64,000 bases of DNA from Pseudomonadota bacterium (GTDB taxonomy: Bacteria; Pseudomonadota; Alphaproteobacteria; Rhizobiales; Xanthobacteraceae), in the NCBI GenBank assembly GCA_023422775.1, contig JAFAGM010000041.1:13841-77840 (forward strand). The letters are read 5' to 3'. Positions 34,690 to 41,890 of this stretch are shown here, in pieces (within the stretch, counting starts at the first letter, position 1; every line of letters starts with the position of its first letter). The notes beneath the pieces are model-generated. The model was not told where the DNA came from, searched no databases, and was given only the letters and a program-made list of their open reading frames with translations. The position numbers and the translations under genes are program-made.

Positions 34690-34942
34690 CGCGCTCTCCG
34701 GGATTCGAGAGGCGATGGTCTCAAAACGGCTTTGTTTTCGGATTGACCGGATCATTCGAATTTTAGCAATTCGAGGACCGCGGCCAGCCTGGTTAATGAA
34801 GTGTGTAGTTCCCCGCGCAGACGGTAGACCCGCGCACGCGCAGCGATTTGTGAGAAAAATCACTTTCCGCAAAAATTAACTCCCGTATTCGGCTTGATGG
34901 CGCTTGCCTTGTCAAGACGAGGCCAATCAAGGAGACGCGAGC

Positions 34943-35098
34943 ATGAAGGCAAGGTTTGCGCGAAGTGTGGCACCGCGATGCAGGGCCCGTCGGGCGACGA
35001 CGATCGGTTTTCTGCTGACGATGGTGGCGAGCGGCACAGCGGCCGCCTGGCCCGGCATGCTCGGCGGTGTTCGAGCAGTGAGCCGGAGCGAGCAATGA
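34943..35098 (+). CDS. Very small hypothetical protein with a membrane or signal segment
   Basis: 51 residues from ATG 34943, preceded by a good ribosome site (AAGGAGACG). The N-terminus is very basic (KARFARSVAPRCRARRATT) and is followed by a hydrophobic stretch (IGFLLTMVASGTAAAWPGML), so it could be exported or membrane-inserted. I do not recognise it, and at this length coding status rests mainly on the ribosome site. Confidence 0.35.
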   Translation: MKARFARSVAPRCRARRATTIGFLLTMVASGTAAAWPGMLGGVRAVSRSEQ

Positions 35099-35103
35099 TT
35101 CGT

Positions 35104-35601
35104 TCAGCGGCTTCCCGCGACGCTACGGCGCGCGTTGGAGGCTGACTGCGGCAGGGCAAGGCTGACCGCATCGACCAATCGACGCCGCCAGGGCTGGGCG
35201 AACAACGAAAGTTTCCCTTCGAGGGCTGCGGCCTTCTCCCGGGCGGCTACCGTTTCAATGCTGGATTTGAGCAACTCGGCCAACAGCTTGTTCGTACGTT
35301 CGCATTCCCTTTCGAAATCGGCGCGGTGACCGTTCGCGATGGTTTCCATCTCGATCAGGTCGGCCTGCAGCGTCTCGATCTTTTCCTTCAGCGCGATGAC
35401 CACCTGTTGACCGGGCGGTATCTGGCGCGCGCGGGGAACCGGGGAATGGCTGATCTCGGTGAGATCAACCTGCACCAGCGTCTTGCCGTCGTTCGAACGC
35501 GAGCGCGGCAGGCGATGCCGCTTCACCAGCGCCCTTGCAGCTTCTGGGGAGACTTTGAGCCTGTCGCCCAGTTCGGCATAACTCAGCATTTCGACGGGCA
35601 T
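35104..35601 (-). CDS. Helix-turn-helix plus coiled-coil protein
   Basis: 165 residues from ATG 35601 (another start lies at 35622). The first 45 residues read as a helix-turn-helix (MLSYAELGDRLKVSPEAARA, then LVKRHRLPRSRSNDG). Residues about 70-140 are a long charged coiled coil (VIALKEKIETLQADLIEMET, FERECERTNKLLAELLKSSI). This layout resembles KfrA-like DNA-binding proteins with a coiled-coil tail; similar genes occur in many Bradyrhizobium genomes. Target and role are unknown. It diverges from another coiled-coil gene at 35845. Confidence 0.6.
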   Translation of the reverse strand: MPVEMLSYAELGDRLKVSPEAARALVKRHRLPRSRSNDGKTLVQVDLTEISHSPVPRARQIPPGQQVVIALKEKIETLQADLIEMETIANGHRADFERECERTNKLLAELLKSSIETVAAREKAAALEGKLSLFAQPWRRRLVDAVSLALPQSASNARRSVAGSR

Positions 35602-35844
35602 GACATCCCTCCACCCGGACACAGGTCGAACGATAGCGATTCCGAGTTAATGGTTGGTTTACTATGAATGGCGGGGGCCGGCGCCACCGGGTTGCGCCCT
35701 GATCTCGCCTCACGACGCGCGCATTTCTGACATCACGTCTTCGCTGCCGCGCCTGTTTCCGACCCTCAGATGCGGTATTCCGCCACGAATCTCCGGCAAT
35801 GCTGCCACCGGGGCGGACAATTTTATTTTTTTAGGGATTTGCCG

Positions 35845-36267
35845 ATGGCAACTATCGAACGGATTCACAATGGCGCGGCACTGGATTTGGCCAAACTTGA
35901 AAAGGATGTCGTAGCTAGTCTTCCCAACGTCAGAGTGGCGCCTTCGGGTCCAATGCCTGACTACGTCGAGCACCAGGAAGGCGTAACGCGAGTCGGCGCG
36001 CTCACGGCCGAAGCCGTGGTGCGCGACTATGAAGCCGCGGCCAAAGAAATCGAAGCGATGGGAGCCGAATTGATCAGCGCGGCGCAGAAATGCGAGGCGA
36101 TGACCGCCGAAGTGCACAACGCAATCGCCTTCATGCGTGAAACCGCAGCGTCGTATCGCGAGGAAGCCAAGAAGATCTTCAAGCGCATCGAGGAATGCTC
36201 GATCTTGACCGAAGAGGTCCGCAAGACCTGCGAGACCGTCAAGCTCAAGATGATTGGCGGCAAATGA
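35845..36267 (+). CDS. Coiled-coil hypothetical protein
   Basis: 140 residues from ATG 35845. After a short N-terminus (ALDLAKLEKDVVASLPNVRV), residues 60-140 are almost wholly helical and charged (VVRDYEAAAKEIEAMGAELI, SYREEAKKIFKRIEECSILT), suggesting a coiled coil or tropomyosin-like rod. There is no signal or membrane segment. I recognise no family. A strong terminator follows 14 bases after the stop, so it is the end of a transcript. Confidence 0.55.
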   Translation: MATIERIHNGAALDLAKLEKDVVASLPNVRVAPSGPMPDYVEHQEGVTRVGALTAEAVVRDYEAAAKEIEAMGAELISAAQKCEAMTAEVHNAIAFMRETAASYREEAKKIFKRIEECSILTEEVRKTCETVKLKMIGGK

Positions 36268-36281
36268 GGCTGCGCTGAACG

Positions 36282-36311
36282 GGATCCGTCGCGAGCGACG
36301 GATCCTTTTTT
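36282..36311 (+). terminator. Rho-independent terminator
   Basis: A perfect 10-bp stem (GGATCCGTCG / CGACGGATCC) closes a CGAG loop and is followed by six T residues. This is a textbook intrinsic terminator for the coiled-coil gene ending at 36267. Confidence 0.9.
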
Positions 36312-36769
36312 GGGGCGCAGAGCCCGCCTGCAGAATCCATACATGTCGCGCGAGAAACGGTCCCGGTGCGGGGCTGGCTTGCGCCAGGACCGTCCCTTTC
36401 GTGCGCCCATCCAGGGGCGTGTCATCCTACCGCGAAATCATGCAGCCACAAAGCGTGCAGCGCCCGTCGTCTTGCGGTCTCTGCGGAATCAGGCCGTGCG
36501 CGCTACGGAGCCGGACCGCGCCGGCCCGTCGGCGATCGACAGCGGGCGTTCACGCCCAATTCCGCCAAGAATCAGACACAGCCTGCACAGGCCTTGCGGG
36601 GGTGAACCCGTGCTGGCACGGCCCGGCGTATGTCGTCCGGAAAACTCGTGCGCCGGGCCGACTATGCGTTGCTGCGGGTGACGCTCGCCGCCTGGATGCC
36701 GCGACAGCACCGATGCCGGCCGCCACGCTCCCCGCGCACGCCGCGCCAGACCAACTGCACGATCCTATC
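36312..36769. other. Long non-coding stretch upstream of cspA
   Basis: About 460 bases between a strong terminator and the cspA leader structure. No frame has protein-like composition. It may hold the cspA promoter and a long 5' leader, or an unannotated small RNA, but no specific signal is clear. Confidence 0.4.
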
Positions 36770-36869
36770 GTGGACCCGCGAAAAACGATCCGGTCCACGC
36801 TGACAGCCCTTTCTTTCGCCGGATTCCTGTCACCATCCTATCGAGTTCTCGAATCCACGGGGAGAATCC
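36770..36869 (+). promoter_or_regulatory. Structured leader of the cold-shock gene
   Basis: An 8-bp stem CGTGGACC (36770-36777) / GGTCCACG (36793-36800) lies about 73 bases before the start codon. Further down, GGATTC (36822-36827) can pair with GAATCC at either 36851-36856 or 36864-36869. The second option lies between the putative ribosome site GGGGAG (36859-36864) and the GTG start. These are alternative weak helices; a regulatory role is inference. Confidence 0.35.
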
Positions 36870-36872
36870 AAG

Positions 36873-37076
36873 GTGGCGATAGGTACAGTTAAGTGGTTCA
36901 ACGCGACAAAGGGCTATGGATTTATTCAACCCGACGCCGGCGGCAAGGACGTGTTCGTCCATATCTCGGCCGTCGAAAGAGCGGGTCTGAGCAACCTCAA
37001 TGAAGGCGCGAAGGTGAGCTACGAAGTCGTAGCCAACCGCGGCAAAGAATCCGCCGAGAACCTCAGGGTCGGTTGA
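36873..37076 (+). CDS. cspA: Cold-shock protein (CspA family)
   Basis: 67 residues from a GTG start. The RNA-binding motifs are intact: RNP1-like KWFNATKGYGFIQPD and RNP2 VFVHIS, ending in ENLRVG. The protein is a single OB-fold that binds RNA or single-stranded DNA and melts secondary structure. It has a long upstream leader able to form hairpins, as expected for a family often controlled after transcription. It forms its own transcription unit. Confidence 0.92.
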   Translation: MAIGTVKWFNATKGYGFIQPDAGGKDVFVHISAVERAGLSNLNEGAKVSYEVVANRGKESAENLRVG

Positions 37077-37189
37077 TCGTCTGGTTGATTGCCCCAGCCA
37101 CAGGGAAACTGGGGCCGCCAATCCGAACTCTGGCGTGCACCTCAGGCACGCCGGGTTGCTGTTCGCTCTGATCGGCTGTCGGTAGGGGA

Positions 37190-37357
37190 TCAGGCTGCCT
37201 TGCGCCGCCGGCGTTCGGCGCTGCTGGAGGCTGTTTCGATCTTTTGCGAAACGTTCAGGCTGGCCAGGAGCAGGAGGCTCGCCACGTCGCGGTCGGTCTT
37301 CGCCGCGATGCGATAGGCCGTGTCGATAGCGTCCAGAAGCTGGGTGAGTTTTTCCAA
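37190..37357 (-). CDS. Small hypothetical protein, TTG start
   Basis: 55 residues, starting with TTG at 37357 preceded by AAGGTG at a good spacing. The sequence (EKLTQLLDAIDTAYRIAAKT, DRDVASLLLLASLNVSQKIE) is a well-formed amphipathic helical protein ending in a basic tail (ERRRRKAA). The helical pattern and clean frame argue that it is real despite its size. I do not know its function. Confidence 0.55.
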   Translation of the reverse strand: MEKLTQLLDAIDTAYRIAAKTDRDVASLLLLASLNVSQKIETASSSAERRRRKAA

Positions 37358-37638
37358 ATGCGCACCTTGCGAGCGATGAGATTTGAGCGGTGAGGTACGC
37401 GAGACGAGGCAACTGTGAGGCGATTATTCGCCCCCGAATCGTTAACGGTGCGTAAAGTCGTGGCGGTTTCCGGCGCTCAAATCCTGCCAGGTCCGTAAAG
37501 GCCCGCTCGACGCGGCGGTTGCGCCCTTCATGACACCGCCGAAGCAACTTCGGGCAGCCGCCCTTGGCGACGAGGATGAACGCTTGGTAGCCAAGCCATT
37601 TCGGCGCGGCGATAAACTTCCAGGAAAATTGGAGAATT

Positions 37639-37713
37639 TGGCTCCCCGGGCTGGATTCGAACCAGCGACCATTCGATTAACAGTCGAATGCTCTACCGCT
37701 GAGCTACCGAGGA
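37639..37713 (-). tRNA. tRNA-Asn (GTT)
   Basis: A 75-nt cloverleaf on the minus strand with encoded CCA. Acceptor arms are TCCTCGG / CCGGGGA (one G-T pair). The anticodon stem TTCGA / TCGAA closes loop CTGTTAA with anticodon GTT, and the T-arm is GCTGG-TTCGAAT-CCAGC. Confidence 0.96.
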
Positions 37714-37982
37714 ACAGGCGAACAAAGGTTCGCGAGCGGGGAGCGTATAACAAAGCCTTCCGGGCTTGCAAAGGACCAAATGTCCGGTTCTGCCTTTACC
37801 CGGCGCGAAGCTTGAAAAGCCTGTGCGCGACAAGCATTTGCATTCCTTTTTGCCCCTGGGAGGGGAGAGCCGGAACCTCACCGGTGCAATCCTGTTATCC
37901 CCCGGCGTCATGGATCGGGCCGCCAATTCGACCCAATCGGCCGGGAGTCTCGACGCTGCCGGGTTTCATGGGAGCTGATCCG

Positions 37983-38162
37983 ATGCCAGCCAATGCCACC
38001 AGGTCGACAAGCGCGGCGCCTTCGATAGTTCCGACCGACGTTCCCGCCATGAGCGACGAGGAATGTCTGGTCCGGCTCGCGCATGCCATTGAAGAGCACG
38101 ATCCCAAACATCTGGACGAGGTTGCGCGGCTGATCGGCAGGCTCGCCGTCACCATCGAGTAG
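37983..38162 (+). CDS. Small hypothetical protein
   Basis: 59 residues from ATG 37983, with a purine-rich ribosome site (GGGAGCTG). The second half (MSDEECLVRLAHAIEEHDPK, HLDEVARLIGRLAVTIE) is acidic and helical and looks genuine; the first half is Ser/Thr/Ala-rich. No family is recognised. It lies between tRNA-Asn and the pcm-like gene on the same strand as the latter. Confidence 0.5.
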   Translation: MPANATRSTSAAPSIVPTDVPAMSDEECLVRLAHAIEEHDPKHLDEVARLIGRLAVTIE

Positions 38163-38297
38163 GCGGCTTTTCCACAGTCGCGGCGTTGATCCGGCCGCCG
38201 GCACCGGCGTGTTGCGTTTTGCCGGGGCTTGTACCAAAGATGACCCCGGTTTCAGCTCTCCCGGTGGCAACGCCGGATGCTTTCAGGGTCTCAGCCT

Positions 38298-38957
38298 ATG
38301 TCCGGTTTTGCGACCGCGCGCCAGAATATGGTCGATGGTCAGGTGCGTCCAAGCGACGTGACCGATATCCGAATCCTAGATGCCATGCTGGCGGTGCCGC
38401 GCGAGGCGTTCGTTCCCGAAAACAAGCAGGCCATGGCCTATCTGGACCTCGACCTCGATGTCGGCGAGGGCGGGTCGGCGGGGCGGTTCCTGATCAAGCC
38501 GGCGGTGCTGGCCAAAATGCTGCAGGCGGCCGAAATCAAGGAGACTGACCGGGTGCTCGTGGTCGGTTGCGCCACCGGCTATGCCGCTGCCGTGATTGCC
38601 AGATTCGTTGTCCCCCTGGTGACGGCGACGGAAGGCGATCCGGCGCTTGCGGCGAAGGCAAAGACCCTTCTGGCCGGGGAAAAAGCGATCGTCCGGACCG
38701 CGGCGGCCGCCGATGGAGACCCGGCGGACGCGCCTTACGACGTTATCGTCCTGAACGGCGCGAGTGAAGTGGTCCCGGAACGGCTCTATGGACAATTGCG
38801 CGACGGCGGCCGGCTGGTCGGCGTTTTCGCGACGTCGCAGCCGGCACGGGCCACGATCGTAACTTGTTCCCATGGCGATTACGGCCACCGGACGCTGTTC
38901 GATGCTGCCGCCCCTGTGTTGCCGGGCATGGAACGCGTTCCGGCCTTCGTTTTCTAG
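38298..38957 (+). CDS. pcm: Protein-L-isoaspartate O-methyltransferase family protein
   Basis: ATG 38298 gives 219 residues. ARQNMVDGQVRPSDVTD and MLAVPREAFVPENKQAMAY are the family N-terminus. A SAM-binding region follows (RVLVVGCATGYAAAVIARFV, VTATEGDPALA), then YDVIVLNGASEVVPERLYGQ and LRDGGRLVGVF. True Pcm repairs isoaspartyl residues in proteins with SAM. In this shorter alphaproteobacterial group the usual motif I GxGxGY is GCATGY, so activity on isoaspartate is not certain. The gene precedes tolC, an order often seen in Rhizobiales. Confidence 0.8.
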   Translation: MSGFATARQNMVDGQVRPSDVTDIRILDAMLAVPREAFVPENKQAMAYLDLDLDVGEGGSAGRFLIKPAVLAKMLQAAEIKETDRVLVVGCATGYAAAVIARFVVPLVTATEGDPALAAKAKTLLAGEKAIVRTAAAADGDPADAPYDVIVLNGASEVVPERLYGQLRDGGRLVGVFATSQPARATIVTCSHGDYGHRTLFDAAAPVLPGMERVPAFVF

Positions 38958-39192
38958 TCTTTCAGCCGCTGCCGCGCCCAATAATCGCCCGTGCCGGCCA
39001 GCTAAATCCCATTCGGAATCAGAAGTGTGGCCCGATTGCCCCACGTGCAGAGTTTCGACGGGGGTGGCCTGCTTGGGTAGTTCCGTCTTGCGCAGGTGCG
39101 GAATAAGGTGAGCCGGGACTCACTTCGAGTGAAAGTGACGATCGATTCATGTTTCCTTGGAATCATCCTTGGGACCATGGACCGGCGCTTAG

Positions 39193-40617
39193 ATGATTGG
39201 ATTGTCTGGGATGCGTGGGGTGAAGGCATTTACCGGGGCTGCTGCTTCGGCCCTTCTGTTGGCTTTTGCGGGGACGGTTCCCGCCCTGGCCGACACGATC
39301 GAGGCAGCGCTGGTGCGCGCCTATCAGAACAATCCGCAGCTTAACGCGCAGCGAGCGCAGGTGCGCTTCACCGACGAAAACGTGCCGCAGGCGCTGTCGG
39401 GTTATCGCCCGCGGGTCGCGGTGACCGCGAGCGCAGGCTACCAATACACCGATACGCTCAGCACCCAGGGCGGCACTCCCAACACGCTGGTCCGCACCGG
39501 CATTCACGGTGCCAATCCGCCGCGCAGCGTCGGCGCCACCGTCACGCAGACACTCTTCAATGGCCAGCAGACCGCGAACCGGACCAGGGCCGCGGAAAGC
39601 CAGGTCTCGGGCGCGCGCGAAGCCTTGCGGGTGCTCGAGCAGAGCGTGCTGCTTTCAGCCGCGACGATCTACATGGACTACCTGCGCGACTCCGCCATCG
39701 TCGAAGTGCAGAAGAGCAACGTTCGCGTGCTCGAGCAGACGCTGAAACAGACGCGTGACCGCTTCAATGTCGGCGAAGTGACGCGCACCGACGTCGCACA
39801 GTCGGAGGCGCAGCTTGCCGCCGGCAAGACGCAGTTGCTGACGGCAGAAGCCAATTTGAACACGACGCGGTCGAACTTCCGCCGCATCATCGGCAACGAG
39901 CCGGAAAATCTTGCTCCGGGTTCGCCTGTCGATCGTTATTTGCCGGCGACGCTGCCTGCTTCGGTGGAACTTGGCCTGACGCAGAATCCGAACGTGACAG
40001 CGGCGATGTTCGGCATCGACGTCAGCTATCTCCAGGTCAAGGTAAACGAAGGCGCACTGTTGCCGACGGTGACACTCCAGGCCTCGGTGCAGCAGTCCTA
40101 TGAATCGACCCAGACGCTGTACAGGTCGTTCGGCGCGTCGGCGGTTGCGCAGCTTCAGGTGCCGATCTATCAGGGTGGCGCCGAGTATTCGCTGATCCGT
40201 CAGTCCAAGGAAACGCTGGCGCAGCAGCGCCTCGTTCTCGAACAGACGCGGGATCAGACCCGCGCCAACGTCGTCACCGCATGGGGACAACTCCAGGCCG
40301 GCAAGGCGCAGGTAGCGTCCGCGCAGTCGCAGGTGGCGGCGTCGGAAATCGCGCTGAACGGCGTGCGTGAGGAAGCCAAGGCCGGACAGCGCACCACGCT
40401 CGACGTCCTGAACGCGCAACAGGCGCTGGTCAACGCGCGCGTCGCGCTCGTCACGGCGCAGCACGATCGCGTGGTGGCGTCCTATTCGGTGCTGAACACC
40501 GTGGGACGGCTGTCGCCGCAGGTGATGAACCTGCCCACGACGGTCTACGATCCGAGCGTCCACTACCACCAGGTGCGTGACAGCTGGGCCGGCGTTCGCA
40601 CGCCTGACGGCCGCTGA
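39193..40617 (+). CDS. tolC: TolC-family outer-membrane channel protein
   Basis: 474 residues with a signal peptide (AAASALLLAFAGTVPALA). The TolC-type repeats are recognisable: TIEAALVRAYQNNPQLNAQR, NVPQALSGYRPRVAVTASAG, EQTLKQTRDRFNVGEVTRTD and GVREEAKAGQRTTLDVLNAQ. The product is the outer-membrane duct for type I secretion and drug efflux. It lacks a lipobox, which distinguishes it from the NodT-type protein of the efflux operon in this window. A hairpin terminator follows 39 bases after the stop. Confidence 0.93.
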   Translation: MIGLSGMRGVKAFTGAAASALLLAFAGTVPALADTIEAALVRAYQNNPQLNAQRAQVRFTDENVPQALSGYRPRVAVTASAGYQYTDTLSTQGGTPNTLVRTGIHGANPPRSVGATVTQTLFNGQQTANRTRAAESQVSGAREALRVLEQSVLLSAATIYMDYLRDSAIVEVQKSNVRVLEQTLKQTRDRFNVGEVTRTDVAQSEAQLAAGKTQLLTAEANLNTTRSNFRRIIGNEPENLAPGSPVDRYLPATLPASVELGLTQNPNVTAAMFGIDVSYLQVKVNEGALLPTVTLQASVQQSYESTQTLYRSFGASAVAQLQVPIYQGGAEYSLIRQSKETLAQQRLVLEQTRDQTRANVVTAWGQLQAGKAQVASAQSQVAASEIALNGVREEAKAGQRTTLDVLNAQQALVNARVALVTAQHDRVVASYSVLNTVGRLSPQVMNLPTTVYDPSVHYHQVRDSWAGVRTPDGR

Positions 40618-40655
40618 TATCCGAGTTTACCGCCGCATGCGGCGTGAAAGTTGTC

Positions 40656-40685
40656 GCCCGGCGCCTGTTGCGCCGGGCGCTTTGC
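40656..40685 (+). terminator. Hairpin terminator after tolC
   Basis: A perfect 9-bp GC-rich stem (GCCCGGCGC / GCGCCGGGC) with loop CTGTT is followed by a short T-rich stretch (GCTTTGCTT). It is probably the tolC terminator. The rest of the 312-base gap before popZ shows no gene. Confidence 0.7.
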
Positions 40686-40929
40686 TTGCAATCAATTGTA
40701 GCCATGACGTACCGTTGTTGTGGTGAGCTGAGCGATTCGTGGCTGGCGTTGTTGCGTCTCACAGCCGCGCTGGGTTGCCATGGGGGGCGGGGGCCCGCGC
40801 GATGGATCGAGCGGGCCTGATCTGGGGACAAGTCGGGCTGGTGCGATGAAGATCCCGGCCTGCAGATTCGGATCCGGCGATTCCCCCGTGGCTTGGTGTA
40901 GATAAGATGGTTTCGATGTGGAGTCGGAG

Positions 40930-41628
40930 ATGACGCAGCCTGCAAAGGTCCAAGAGCCCTCGATGGAGGAAATTCTGGCGTCGATCCGTCGCATCATCGC
41001 CGACGACGAGGCCAAGCCGACTGCTGCGGCTGCCGCCAAACCGGAAGCTGCAGCCAAGCCCGTGATGAAGGACATCCCGCCGTCGGCGATCGCGCCCGCG
41101 CCGAAGCCGGCGGCTCCCAAGCCAGCGGCGCCGCCTCCCGCGCCGGCACCGGAGCCCGCCGCCAGCAACAATCAGGACGACATCGATGCGATGCTCGCCA
41201 GCCTCGATGCGGCAACGCCCGAGGCCGACATCAGGCCCGCGCAGCCCGAGGCCGACGTATTCGAACTCACCGACGAGATGGCATTGCCGGATCCGCCGCC
41301 GGCGGCGACGGCGTTCAACAAGATCGAGCCGGCGGACGACATCGAATTCACCTCCCCAAAGGCGCGGCAGCCGGCCTATGAGCCGCCGCCATTCCAGAGC
41401 GAGCCGGCGCCGGTGCAGCAGATCCTGTCGCGCTCGACCGTCTCCGCCGTCGAGTCCGCTTTCAACTCGCTGGCCAATACCGTGCTCAGCAACAATGCGC
41501 GGACGCTGGAAGACCTGGTCAAGGAAATGCTGCGGCCGATGCTGAAATCCTGGCTCGACGACAATCTCCCGGGACTGGTGGAACGGATCGTCAAGGCCGA
41601 AATCGAGCGGGTCTCACGCGGCCGCTAG
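40930..41628 (+). CDS. popZ: PopZ-like polar organising protein (DUF2497)
   Basis: 232 residues. The N-terminal helix EPSMEEILASIRRIIADDE is the PopZ signature, followed by a Pro/Ala-rich disordered middle (KPAAPKPAAPPPAPAPEP) and an acidic segment. The helical C-terminal oligomerisation region is NTVLSNNARTLEDLVKEMLR followed by KSWLDDNLPGLVERIVKAEI. In Caulobacter PopZ forms a polar scaffold that holds the chromosome origin and other proteins. The tolC-popZ-valS order is conserved in alphaproteobacteria. About 260 bases without a gene follow before valS. Confidence 0.9.
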   Translation: MTQPAKVQEPSMEEILASIRRIIADDEAKPTAAAAAKPEAAAKPVMKDIPPSAIAPAPKPAAPKPAAPPPAPAPEPAASNNQDDIDAMLASLDAATPEADIRPAQPEADVFELTDEMALPDPPPAATAFNKIEPADDIEFTSPKARQPAYEPPPFQSEPAPVQQILSRSTVSAVESAFNSLANTVLSNNARTLEDLVKEMLRPMLKSWLDDNLPGLVERIVKAEIERVSRGR

Positions 41629-41890
41629 CGCCAGAGGACGCGCCGGGCGGTCTCGGCCGGCGACGGACCTCCCGATACGGATATCCCAACGGCGTGATCG
41701 CGGCGCCTCCGCTGCCCCTGAACCGACTTGTCAGGTTGACTTGCGGCGCTGCGGCGGCTTTCTAGGGGACCGCCCGGTCCCGACCGCATCAGAACCGGGC
41801 GCCAGTTCGTTGTTTCGATGCGTTTTCTTGCGGCGAGCCGGCGATGGGTTTGCTGAAAAAACGCCCCCAGCACTCCCAAATTGCACCGCC

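Noticed and set aside
29895..38162. A genomic island or prophage bounded by tRNA-Cys and tRNA-Asn
   Set aside because: No integrase, no direct repeat of either tRNA end and no phage structural genes were found; cspA and the tRNAs look native. Only remodelling is suggested.
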